A DNA stretch of 26,086 nt from JAAFHB01 sp038240855. Its GTDB lineage: Bacteria > Bacteroidota > Bacteroidia > Bacteroidales > Prolixibacteraceae. Each line of letters opens with the position of its first letter. Position 1 is the stretch's first letter. The stretch spans positions 1 through 26,086 of the forward strand of contig JBBRGI010000010.1 of assembly GCA_038240855.1 (NCBI GenBank), read 5' to 3'. The notes under the pieces were generated by a model. That model worked only from the letters and a program-made list of their open reading frames with translations. It had not been told where the DNA came from and did no database searches. The translations under genes were made by a program, and so were the position numbers. Shown one piece after another: positions 1 to 6,315 of the stretch.

Positions 1-56
1 TTGGCAGCTTGCCTTATATCTTCATTCGCTTGCCTTAGAATAACAGATCGAAACAT
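1..56 (-). CDS. ParE/RelE-like toxin, 5' end only (partial at window edge)
   Basis: Eighteen codons are visible before the window ends; the protein begins MFRSVILRQANEDIRQAA. ParE toxins commonly begin this way, with a beta strand followed by a helix that starts with residues such as NEDI. The ATG overlaps the antitoxin stop codon by one base (TAATG), the usual coupling of an antitoxin-first TA operon. ParE toxins poison DNA gyrase and RelE toxins cleave mRNA on the ribosome; the visible part cannot separate the two. The family call rests on the short start plus the neighbour, so it is an inference. Confidence 0.55.
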   Translation of the reverse strand, partial: MFRSVILRQANEDIRQAA

Positions 57-286
57 TACACTTCTTTTTCAATATCATCCATGGAACTATCGAAATCAAG
101 AACATCATCAGGATTGTTTTTGTAACTTAGCAAACGTTCTCTTACTACATCTTTTTGCCACCCAGGAATCTCAATTTCCTCATGTTCGATTTCTTTGTAT
201 TTAAGCTTAAGCTTATTCCACTCTTTTATAGGGATGAAAACACCTGTCGTTTGTCCCTCACAATCTGAAATATACTGTAAATTCAT
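56..286 (-). CDS. Antitoxin / addiction-module component (76 aa)
   Basis: A small acidic protein whose N-terminal half (MNLQYISDCEGQTTGVFIP) resembles the beta-rich start of antitoxins paired with ParE-type toxins. The C-terminal half has the pattern RLLSYKNNPDDVLDFD followed by an acidic tail, which is typical of addiction-module components that wrap around the toxin. It is the first gene of the pair, and its stop codon overlaps the toxin start by one base. Inverted ATTCAT/ATGAAT half-sites lie on and just before its start codon, so autoregulation is likely. The role is inferred from pattern and context, as the family was not searched. Confidence 0.62.
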   Translation of the reverse strand: MNLQYISDCEGQTTGVFIPIKEWNKLKLKYKEIEHEEIEIPGWQKDVVRERLLSYKNNPDDVLDFDSSMDDIEKEV

Positions 287-306
287 AATGAATTATCTTA
301 TTCATT
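281..306. promoter_or_regulatory. Inverted-repeat operator candidate at the antitoxin start
   Basis: Three alternating half-sites are visible: ATTCAT-A-ATGAAT (281-293) and AATGAAT-6-ATTCATT (287-306). They cover the antitoxin start codon (284-286) and the 20 bases before it. TA operons are normally repressed by the antitoxin or the complex binding such repeats. The function is inferred. Confidence 0.35.
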
Positions 307-869
307 CAACAATAAATAGTTTTATAATTCCGTCAGTCCGACATGTAATCCTTATTGGAAATACTCTTCTCTTTTGTCCTGACTCGTCGGGTTGAGGGCT
401 TGCTGCTACGATTACAAATATAATAAAAAAACCTTTGTTATTAATTAACCCTTGTTTGTCAATCAAAAAACTCATTGTTCCTCCCGGATATTTCATCCGG
501 AGTTACCCGGCTCCCTCGGATATGCCATCCAGGAGATACAGTAGTTGATTTGTAATTCCCCTTTTCGAGATTCTTTTTTTTATTACTTGGGTCCGGCTAT
601 TCTATTGCCGTTTTTTTAGCAACCACTTTCTTTGGCTGATGCCTCCCCTTGAGCGAGGGGCGCTCTTGCGGTCGTAATGATCCCAATTTTCGGTTTCATC
701 TTTTCCAAATCTGCCAGTTGAATGTTGAGCGCTTTTAGTTATTGGAGGATGCACAATAATCTGCCTTCTATCTCAGGAATTCATAAGCAGAAAAAATGAA
801 TTTTAACACTATTTTACATCTTTATTGGGTGGCAGAGTGTGATTTCACCGAACGTAGACAATATTATAA
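307..869. other. Intergenic stretch with no supported gene
   Basis: No convincing gene is seen on either strand. A 64-codon minus frame at 302-496 has a low-complexity hydrophobic stretch and no recognisable family. A minus open frame near 600-770 has no start and overlaps a small CCCCT/AGGGG hairpin. REP-like palindromes at 483-531 are the only clear structure. Confidence 0.5.
483..531. repeat. REP-like palindromes (two copies)
   Basis: CCCGGATATTTCATCCGG at 483-500 has a CCGGAT/ATCCGG stem. A diverged copy, CTCGGATATGCCATCCAGG, follows at about 513-531. The first differs by one base from the copy at 2813-2830. Short dispersed intergenic hairpins of this sort resemble REP elements. Confidence 0.45.
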
Positions 870-1025
870 CTAATTGTATTTAAAGGTTTCCAATATAAGT
901 TCACAAATAGTTTTGCATGTATTTGTGTCCATGGAACCTAATTTTTCAATCAGCCTGATTTTATCGATACTTCGTATTTGGTCAACAACCAATTGCCCGT
1001 GTTTCCCCTTGAATTGACAATCCAT
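870..1025 (-). pseudogene. MazF/PemK-family toxin, C-terminal remnant
   Basis: A 51-residue open frame contains GQLVVDQIRSIDKIRLIEKLG and then TCKTICELILETFKYN. This matches the C-terminal third of PemK/MazF endoribonucleases, where VLDQIRTVDK is the usual core. An in-frame TGA lies directly before the ATG, and the N-terminal two thirds of the toxin are absent here. The missing part of such a protein is found in the same orientation at 4199-4288, so the two pieces may be one broken gene. The frame could still be expressed as a small peptide, but it would lack much of the toxin fold. The family match is strong; the remnant status is an inference from length. Confidence 0.68.
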
Positions 1026-1064
1026 TCAGAAAATGTAGGGCAAAAAAAATCGACAAATTATCTT

Positions 1065-2321
1065 TTACCGCATTAGCCATTCAGTAACCGGAATAACCTG
1101 AATCGTTCTGCCATCTTTAATTATTTCCTGCTTTTCATTGATGGTAATAATTGATATTTTTAATGGGTTCAACTCCTTGGCGGCAACCAGTAACGCTCTG
1201 ATTTCCCGGTTCCTGGTTTTGGTATCGGATAAGGATAGTGTTACTTGAATTAGTTCTATTACCTTGCGGTTGCTATATAGTACAAAATCAACCTCTATCT
1301 TTTTCTTGTAGTAGAAGAGTTCATAATTCAATGTCAACCGTTTGCGAAAAAGCTCAAGAAAAACAAGATTTTCCAGATGACGACCCTGATTGGGTGTTGC
1401 ACCTGCTCCGATGATACCTGCAAAAGCTGTATCTATAACGTAAATTTTCCGGTAACGAAGTGTCTCTTGTTTTTTAAACGAAAATTTTGGAAGACAAATA
1501 AAAAGCCAGGCTTCCTCAAGATAGGAGATGTAATTTTTGACTGTATTGTCGCTGCCTAAACCAAATAAATTTTTTAAACGATTGTAACTGATTTCTGTTC
1601 CAAAGTTTCCTGCTAACCAGACAGCCATTTCCCGGAATAAACGTACATGGCGGATTTTGTATCTGTAAATAATGTCATGCGATACAATTGCTTCGAATAA
1701 GTTGGTAATATAGGTGCGCTTTGGTTCTCCTGTTGCAATTTCCGGAAATCCGCCGTTTTCGAGATACTCTTCAAAATATCCGAAAAGCAATCCTTTGTTT
1801 TTAGCTGTAACCATCTCCCTAAAATCAACTTTCTTTGACAAAAGAAACTCATGGAAGGAAAAGGGTAATAATTCCACCAATGCGAAGCGGCCTGTAAGAT
1901 GCGTTGCAATTTCCCGACTAAGCAATTTTGAATTAGATCCGGTTACTATAATTTTGATATCATTGCGGAGTAGGCGATTGATAAAAAGATGCCAACCCTC
2001 AACATTTTGGATTTCGTCCAAAACAAGGCGACTAAATTCTCCATAAACAGAATAGAGGGCTTCAAGCAATTTATCCAAATCAGTGGATGAAAGTCCCATT
2101 AGCCTTTCATTGTCAAAATTGATATATGCATATGCCTTACCCAGTAATGCCCTGTGAGCCAAGGTGGATTTTCCTGATCTTCGGACTCCTGAAATAATCT
2201 TTACCAAACGACTATCGGTATTTACCAGTCCTTCATCATCACGCGGAATCCATCCCTGTCTTTCAATTATGGCCAACTCTTCCCGCTGTTCTGCAATAAT
2301 TTGATTGTAATTTATCTCCAT
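1065..2321 (-). CDS. AAA ATPase with DUF4143 C-terminal domain
   Basis: The protein has 418 residues, the normal size for this family. A Walker A motif GVRRSGKST lies at about 45-53, Walker B LVLDEIQ at 99-105, a sensor-like strand IIVTGSNSKLLS at 124-135 and LTGR at about 142-145, which may hold the arginine finger. The C-terminal DUF4143 region carries EVDFVL near 343 and VIELIQV near 355, the position of a nuclease-like fold, but with Gln where an active enzyme would usually have Lys. These proteins are common in Bacteroidota and archaea, often near mobile or TA genes; their exact role is not settled. Two near-identical 23-bp repeats lie in the promoter region. The ATPase call is firm, the function open. 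Confidence 0.88.
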   Translation of the reverse strand: MEINYNQIIAEQREELAIIERQGWIPRDDEGLVNTDSRLVKIISGVRRSGKSTLAHRALLGKAYAYINFDNERLMGLSSTDLDKLLEALYSVYGEFSRLVLDEIQNVEGWHLFINRLLRNDIKIIVTGSNSKLLSREIATHLTGRFALVELLPFSFHEFLLSKKVDFREMVTAKNKGLLFGYFEEYLENGGFPEIATGEPKRTYITNLFEAIVSHDIIYRYKIRHVRLFREMAVWLAGNFGTEISYNRLKNLFGLGSDNTVKNYISYLEEAWLFICLPKFSFKKQETLRYRKIYVIDTAFAGIIGAGATPNQGRHLENLVFLELFRKRLTLNYELFYYKKKIEVDFVLYSNRKVIELIQVTLSLSDTKTRNREIRALLVAAKELNPLKISIITINEKQEIIKDGRTIQVIPVTEWLMR

Positions 2322-2340
2322 AATAATCCGTTTTTCGTTT

Positions 2341-2409
2341 CAAAATTACATTTATTCCCAATATACTGCGAATAAATTAGAATATATTCTCAATATACTG
2401 CGAATAAAT
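2341..2409 (-). promoter_or_regulatory. Promoter and duplicated operator-like repeats of the AAA ATPase gene
   Basis: On the minus strand TAATTTTG (2348-2341) fits the Bacteroidota -7 box TAnnTTTG, and the start codon is 20 bases further on. Upstream lie two 23-bp direct repeats (2355-2377 and 2387-2409) that share the core CAATATACTGCGAATAAAT and differ at one base. Their starts are 32 bp apart, about three helical turns. The first repeat covers the place where a -33 box would lie, so a repressor bound there would block transcription. The repeats are seen directly; the regulatory role is inferred. Confidence 0.5.
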
Positions 2410-2424
2410 CTAATTCTGGAAAGA

Positions 2425-2787
2425 ATGGGTTGTGGCGCATTTGCTTTTCAACCGGCTTACTATTTTATAAATTTGACGGATTCAGCAAAAAAATATCATC
2501 CACTTAATTATCTTTGGCTTAAGATCAGGAAACAAAAAATCAGTTCAATCGTTCCGAAAAAAGCAGAATGTACCAATTTGATTGTGCCGGTTTGTGTATC
2601 TTCCAGTCATATTGCTTACGGATCGATCCGGATGGAACCGGTATTTATGATCATAAGGCAGTCTGCCGCAGTTGCAGCATGCATTGCAATTGATAAGAAG
2701 CAGGCGGTGCAGGATGTAGCTTACAAATCCTTAAAGGAAAAACTGGTTAGCCGAAAGCAGGTGCTAAGTCTTCTTCCAGATAAATAA
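2425..2787 (+). pseudogene. FAD-dependent oxidoreductase, C-terminal remnant
   Basis: From about residue 40 the frame reads SSIVPKKAECTNLIVPVCVS and then SHIAYGSIRMEPVFMIIRQ, SAAVAACIAID and VQDVAYKSLKEKL. This is the conserved C-terminal end of the large FAD-dependent oxidoreductases (FAD_oxidored type), where CTNLLVPVCLSASHIAYGS is typical. The full enzymes have several hundred residues with an N-terminal FAD site, which is absent here. The first 38 or so residues do not resemble the family and seem to be an accidental extension. It is the only plus-strand gene relic in the left region. It is probably a decayed fragment left by rearrangement; the homology itself is clear. Confidence 0.72.
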
Positions 2788-2812
2788 TAAGATTCCAAAT
2801 TTGTCTGTCACC

Positions 2813-2830
2813 CCCGGATATGTCATCCGG
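2813..2830. repeat. REP-like palindrome, second locus
   Basis: CCCGGATATGTCATCCGG matches the copy at 483-500 except for one base and has the same CCGGAT/ATCCGG stem. Both copies are followed by a similar TTACC stretch. Confidence 0.45.
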
Positions 2831-2898
2831 CTTTACCAGGCGGGGAATTTGCATTTTTCCGTTTAAAAAATCCATTTAATAGTGAAAGAACGGGTGCG

Positions 2899-2952
2899 GC
2901 GATTTCCAATCGCTGTAATTAATAACACTCAAAATGCGGTTGCAAACCGCAT
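2899..2952. repeat. Pair of REP-like hairpins
   Basis: GCGATT-TCC-AATCGC (2899-2913) and ATGCGGTT-GCA-AACCGCAT (2934-2952) are two perfect short hairpins 20 bases apart. Paired hairpins of this style resemble intergenic REP units mobilised by REP-associated tyrosine transposases. No transposase is present in the window. Confidence 0.45.
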
Positions 2953-3066
2953 CACCCTAAACTGAAATTGACATTGATTTTCTCTATTCCGCACCTATCA
3001 CGTGTAATTCCGGCATTTCTTCAAAAAAATCACAGGTGAAATTTCCCAAATCAGGAAACACATTAC

Positions 3067-3130
3067 TGCCGAATAAGGAAGTAAAATACTGCCAAATCGG
3101 GAAGTAAAAAGCCGCCAAATAAGGAAGTCA
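3067..3130 (-). mobile_element. IS21-like terminal repeat array (solo end, no transposase)
   Basis: Three copies of a motif TGCCGAATAAGGAAGTAAAA occur with a strict 23-bp period, starting at 3067, 3090 and 3113. On the minus strand the array begins TGACTTCCTTATTTGGCGG at 3130. IS21-family elements begin with TG and carry several repeats inside each end for transposase binding, which this resembles. No istA or istB gene and no partner end were found nearby, so it would be a leftover end. The repeat is certain; the IS21 assignment is an inference. Confidence 0.4.
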
Positions 3131-3148
3131 GTATCTTTCAACTGATGA

Positions 3149-3280
3149 TTAGTTGTTATCAATTTCCCTCATTATTGCTTTCTTGACAAGCTGGTTAAGA
3201 GTTAACCCTTTCGACCTCAAAAGTAACCAAATCAGAGATTCCTTCTATTTTGCCGTAAAACACCCGTGTAATCGGAACTA
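3149..3280 (-). pseudogene. HicB-type antitoxin remnant with internal deletion
   Basis: One minus frame (from about 3280) reads VPITRVFYGKIEGISDLVTFE, which matches the N-terminal core of long HicB antitoxins (FYGKIEGI.DLVTFE). At about 3218 the match jumps to another frame, which reads SKGLTLNQLVKKAIMREIDNN and stops at 3149. That is the C-terminal DNA-binding segment of the same family. The middle of the protein (about 50 to 60 residues in relatives) is missing and the two halves are out of frame. No start codon and no hicA toxin are visible. It lies 18 bp from the IS21-like end. The homology of both halves is good; the gene is dead. Confidence 0.65.
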
Positions 3281-3360
3281 TAAAGTACAGAACCAATGAA
3301 TTCCAATAGTTGCTTATTATACACCCTGAATTTTACGCACGGCCAACTAACCGCCAATAA

Positions 3361-3699
3361 TTATGTAATTAATGTATTGAAAAGATCAATAACTTCCTGA
3401 ACAACACCGGGATTCACTTTGACGATGAACCTGGCATTTCGGATCCTCCAGTCAAGATTTTTAATTTGATCTGAAAGGACTACTCCTTCAACTTCAGGCG
3501 AATTAATGGCCACTTCAAAGGGATATCCCTTAATTTTGCTGGTTATAGGGAAGAGAATGCACAAACCGGTAATACTGTTGTATTCTTTTGGCGAAATGAC
3601 CAATGCAGGACGTTTGCCCGATTGTTCATGTCCTGCCTGTGGATTAAAATCTAACCAGATTAAATCGCCCTTATCAGGGATAAAAGTTTTACTCACCAT
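3361..3699 (-). CDS. mazF: MazF-type mRNA interferase toxin
   Basis: The 112-residue protein closely follows E. coli MazF in layout: KGDLIWLDFNPQAGHEQSGK near the start, RPALVISP at about 30-37, then FPITSKIKGYPFEV and a central VVLSDQIKNLDWR. The RP-x-LVISP strand and the DQIK segment contain the residues that form the RNA-cutting site in this family. MazF cuts single-stranded RNA at short motifs and is neutralised by MazE. Length and motifs suggest a complete, active toxin. Its ATG overlaps the end of mazE by seven bases, so the two are translationally coupled. Confidence 0.92.
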   Translation of the reverse strand: MVSKTFIPDKGDLIWLDFNPQAGHEQSGKRPALVISPKEYNSITGLCILFPITSKIKGYPFEVAINSPEVEGVVLSDQIKNLDWRIRNARFIVKVNPGVVQEVIDLFNTLIT

Positions 3700-3932
3700 A
3701 GCTCATTTCCTTTTGGTTCTCCCGTTTGAACTTCACTGTGGAGATTATAAACATTTATTTTATCAAGCAGCTCTTTTAGAAAGTATTTCTTTTCAACAGG
3801 CTTGATGATTAAGGTTCCATTCTCAACAATTAAACTAATTGGTAAACCATCACTCAGACCGACCTCTTTGATATAAGTGCCGGGAATTCTAACAGCCAGA
3901 CTGTTGCCCCATTTTTGAATTGTTGTTTGCAT
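3693..3932 (-). CDS. mazE: MazE-type antitoxin (AbrB/SpoVT fold)
   Basis: The 79-residue protein starts MQTTIQKWGNSLAVRIPGTY, the standard MazE swapped-hairpin DNA-binding domain (WGNSLAVRIP). The C-terminal part, with LKELLDKIN and an acidic end, should thread along the toxin. It is the first gene of the pair and ends inside the start of mazF (ATGGTGA overlap). Two exact 11-bp direct repeats lie just before the start codon and probably serve autoregulation. It is an intact partner of the neighbouring toxin. Confidence 0.92.
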   Translation of the reverse strand: MQTTIQKWGNSLAVRIPGTYIKEVGLSDGLPISLIVENGTLIIKPVEKKYFLKELLDKINVYNLHSEVQTGEPKGNELW

Positions 3933-3938
3933 GAATTA

Positions 3939-3960
3939 ATGTTTATACAATGTTTATACA
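3939..3960. promoter_or_regulatory. Tandem 11-bp repeat before mazE (operator candidate)
   Basis: ATGTTTATACA occurs twice without a gap (3939-3949, 3950-3960), 7 to 28 bases before the mazE start codon. The 11-bp spacing puts both copies on the same helix face. MazE dimers commonly bind repeated sites at their own promoter; that use here is inferred. Confidence 0.45.
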
Positions 3961-4198
3961 AAATTACTGTATTAAACTCATATTCTTACAAAATAAAACC
4001 AATTAATTTCTTACTGATTATTTACCCTATGCGATGGTTATATTATCTGATATTTTACCCCATACACAGGTAAAAATATCAAATATTTTGTATTTCAGGA
4101 AGCCTACCCAGAAATTACATTGCAGTTTGCCTGGATGTATCCGATGGATGAAAGTTTCTTCAAAAGGATTGACAGTCTTTAACCCATTTCTAAAATTC

Positions 4199-4413
4199 TT
4201 ATTTCGGGAATGGTTTTATCGTACTTGTTAGTGGTATTATTACGATGATATTGAGAAATTTATTAGCTTCATTTGGAGAAACAATTAAACAACAAATAAC
4301 CCACCATCTTTCAATTGCATATCAAATTTCGTATTCGCTCCAAACGATTTTAACATTTTCTTGGGAATTATTAATCCCTGGGAATTGCCTATTTTAAAAA
4401 TGGTAGTTTCCAT
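4199..4413 (-). pseudogene. Second mazEF locus, fused remnant of MazE start and MazF middle
   Basis: From 4413 a 42-residue frame starts METTIFKIGNSQGLIIPKK, which is a MazE DNA-binding domain (IGNSQGLIIPK), and stops at 4285 inside its last strand. In another frame, beginning at 4288, follows LIVSPNEANKFLNIIVIIPL and then TSTIKPFPK, stop at 4199. That is the N-terminal middle of PemK/MazF toxins (RP.LIVSPNE.N...VI..P.TS). The end of MazE and about 28 residues of MazF are missing, so a deletion has joined the two genes. The lost C-terminal part of such a MazF is found at 870-1025. The short MazE piece could still bind DNA; this is not testable from sequence. Confidence 0.65.
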
Positions 4414-4437
4414 ACGCAACTTAATTTTTTATCCAAA

Positions 4438-4479
4438 AGTAAAAAAAGTTATAACAATTATGTTATAACTTTTTTTACT
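4438..4479 (-). terminator. Perfect hairpin terminator downstream of amt
   Basis: An 18-bp perfect stem (4438-4455 with 4462-4479) closes a six-base loop. The arms include AAAAAAAGTTATAAC and its complement, so each strand ends the hairpin in a U-run. It starts about 29 bases after the amt stop codon and could end transcription from both directions. Confidence 0.75.
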
Positions 4480-4516
4480 AATTCTGTTTATTCGGCAGTA
4501 ATTCTGATTATTCGGC
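4479..4516. repeat. 20-bp tandem duplication across the amt stop codon
   Basis: TAATTCTGTTTATTCGGC (4479-4496) and TAATTCTGATTATTCGGC (4499-4516) are two copies with one mismatch and 20-bp spacing. The second contains the final GCC GAA TAA codons of amt, so the 3' end of the gene has been duplicated. Confidence 0.6.
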
Positions 4517-5902
4517 CTCGTTGTAGGCAATTTCGTTGTGCTGGGTAATATCGAGTCCTGAGCCTTCTTCTTCATCAGTTGCCCGTATACCAACTGTCAT
4601 CTGTACAATCTTAAATAGTATGGCAGTAAGCACACCCGAATAAACCATGGTGGCAATTATAGCTATAAACTGAATGCCCAACTGTTTCGGGTTACCGGCG
4701 AAAGCACCGCTGTAGGCAGACTGTATCATCGGGGTTGCAAAAAGACCAGTTGCAATAGCCCCCCAGATTCCACCTATTCCATGAACTCCAAAAGCGTCGA
4801 GCGAATCATCGTATCCAAGTTTCCTTTTAACCACACTGACCATAAAGAAACAGAAGACAGAAACCAGCAATCCAATGATTATCGCTCCGGTCACATCAAC
4901 AAAACCTGCTGCCGGGGTAATGGCTACCAAACCAGCCACCGCTCCTGTAGAGATTCCGACAACAGTAGGTTTTTTGTTAATAATCCAGTCAAGCAGTGCC
5001 CATGAAAGTGCGGCAGAAGCAGCAGCAATATGTGTCACCAGAAAGGCACTTGCGGCAAGACCATCAGCAGCTAATCCGCTACCGGCATTGAAGCCAAACC
5101 AGCCAAACCACAGAAGTGCTGCGCCTATTACTACAAATGGAATATTGTGAGGGGGTGTGATATGCTGCCCGTTCGGCAATTTGCGTTTTCCAAGCATCAC
5201 GGCCATCACCAGTGCGGCAATACCCGCATTGATGTGAACCACAGTACCTCCGGCAAAATCAAGTGCGCCGAGTTTAAACAACCAGCCGTCACCCGACCAT
5301 ACCCAGTGCGCAACAGGGTTGTAAACAAATATTGCCCAAAGAACTGTAAAGATCAGGAAACCCCGGAATTTAATGCGCTCTGCGAAAGCTCCGATAATCA
5401 GGGCAGGCGTGATTACCGCGAACATACACTGAAACATAATAAATACAATATGAGGAATCCGTTCAGTGGCCTGAGAGATATAATAAGGACTCACATCCGT
5501 GATGCCGATACCGCTAAGAAAAGCCCAGTCAAATCCTCCGAAATAAGGAGCCAACGCGCCTGTGGTGGAACCGAATGCATTGCTGTAACCAAAAGCAACC
5601 CATTCGAGACTGATAACTGCTGTGATGATAAAACACTGCATCAGAACATTAAGAATATTTTTATTGCGCACCAGGCCGCCATAGAATAACGCCAAACCGG
5701 GAATTGTCATCAACATTACTAATGCGGTGGCAACAATCATCCAGGCTGTATTTCCGGAACTGATGAATGGCTCAGGTTCAGCTACTGCAGCAGAGACAAC
5801 CGCAGCAACAACAGCCAATGAATCCTGCGCAAAGGTTACGACAGGTAAAACCATTGATAAGCCAACTGGTAACCCGATATATTTTAGATATTTCTTTATC
5901 AT
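4508..5902 (-). CDS. amt: Ammonium transporter (Amt/MEP/Rh family)
   Basis: The 464-residue inner-membrane protein begins with a signal-like hydrophobic stretch ending near VVTFAQ, followed by about eleven membrane segments. The pore histidine pair is present: H223 in DFAGGTVVHINAG and H374 in FGVHGIGG. The N-terminal GLALFYGGLVRNKN motif and the AFAERIKF segment are also typical. Amt trimers take up ammonium when it is scarce, and PII proteins close the pore by inserting their T-loop. Here the PII gene lies 24 bases upstream, a classic pairing. The length is within the usual range, and a strong hairpin terminator follows. Confidence 0.96.
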   Translation of the reverse strand: MIKKYLKYIGLPVGLSMVLPVVTFAQDSLAVVAAVVSAAVAEPEPFISSGNTAWMIVATALVMLMTIPGLALFYGGLVRNKNILNVLMQCFIITAVISLEWVAFGYSNAFGSTTGALAPYFGGFDWAFLSGIGITDVSPYYISQATERIPHIVFIMFQCMFAVITPALIIGAFAERIKFRGFLIFTVLWAIFVYNPVAHWVWSGDGWLFKLGALDFAGGTVVHINAGIAALVMAVMLGKRKLPNGQHITPPHNIPFVVIGAALLWFGWFGFNAGSGLAADGLAASAFLVTHIAAASAALSWALLDWIINKKPTVVGISTGAVAGLVAITPAAGFVDVTGAIIIGLLVSVFCFFMVSVVKRKLGYDDSLDAFGVHGIGGIWGAIATGLFATPMIQSAYSGAFAGNPKQLGIQFIAIIATMVYSGVLTAILFKIVQMTVGIRATDEEEGSGLDITQHNEIAYNEAE

Positions 5903-5926
5903 AGCTTTAATTCTTAATTTGTTGAC

Positions 5927-6274
5927 TTATTTTTTATCGTATAGCGATTCATCTCCATGGTCACCGGTTCTGATGCGGATGGATTGCTCAATCTGGGTTA
6001 CAAAAATTCGACCGTCACCGCTTTCCCCCGTAAAGGCAGATTTAAGAATGGCAGTAATTGATTTCTCAACATTAATGTCACGCACCACGAAGGAGATAAA
6101 AACCCGGTCGATGGTATTTACATCATAGGCAATGCCTCTGAAGATTAAGCCCTGTTTTGCAGTCCCCTGGCCTTTTACTTCCCACCAGGAGAGGAAATCG
6201 ATATCAGCCTCGTGTAAAGCCTTTCTCACAATTTCGAATTTTGATTTGCGAACAATCGCCTCGATTTTTTTCAT
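5927..6274 (-). CDS. glnK: PII nitrogen regulatory protein (GlnK/GlnB)
   Basis: The 115-residue protein begins MKKIEAIVRKSKFEIVRKAL, the normal PII start. The T-loop runs through GQGTAKQGLIFRGIAYDVN, and Y50 occupies the place of the uridylylated Tyr51 of E. coli. The other T-loop tyrosine (Tyr46) is Phe here. The C-terminal signature TGESGDGRIFV is intact. PII reads ATP/ADP and 2-oxoglutarate and controls ammonium transport and assimilation. It is co-directional with amt and 41 bases downstream of the porin gene, so it is best named GlnK by context. Whether the tyrosine is modified cannot be seen here. Confidence 0.95.
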   Translation of the reverse strand: MKKIEAIVRKSKFEIVRKALHEADIDFLSWWEVKGQGTAKQGLIFRGIAYDVNTIDRVFISFVVRDINVEKSITAILKSAFTGESGDGRIFVTQIEQSIRIRTGDHGDESLYDKK

Positions 6275-6315
6275 TTTTATAAATTTTAATTTATGATTGT
6301 TTACCTGATTCCGGC

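Noticed and set aside
302..496. 64-codon minus frame upstream of the antitoxin
   Set aside because: It has a low-complexity hydrophobic stretch and no recognisable domain, and overlaps REP-like palindromes; it is more likely chance.
600..770. Minus open frame of about 56 codons rich in Arg and Lys
   Set aside because: It has no start codon, no known family, and part of it is the translation of a small G/C hairpin.
3325..3355. GGCGGTTAGTTGGCC as a possible integron attC-like site
   Set aside because: Only one core-like box is seen, with no paired arms and no cassette structure or integrase.
4034..4231. 65-codon plus frame
   Set aside because: It overlaps the mazEF relic on the other strand and a more protein-like frame; its composition is not convincing.
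5147..5689. Long plus-strand frame of 180 codons inside amt
   Set aside because: It is antisense to a clear ammonium transporter and has no domain; it is a shadow frame.
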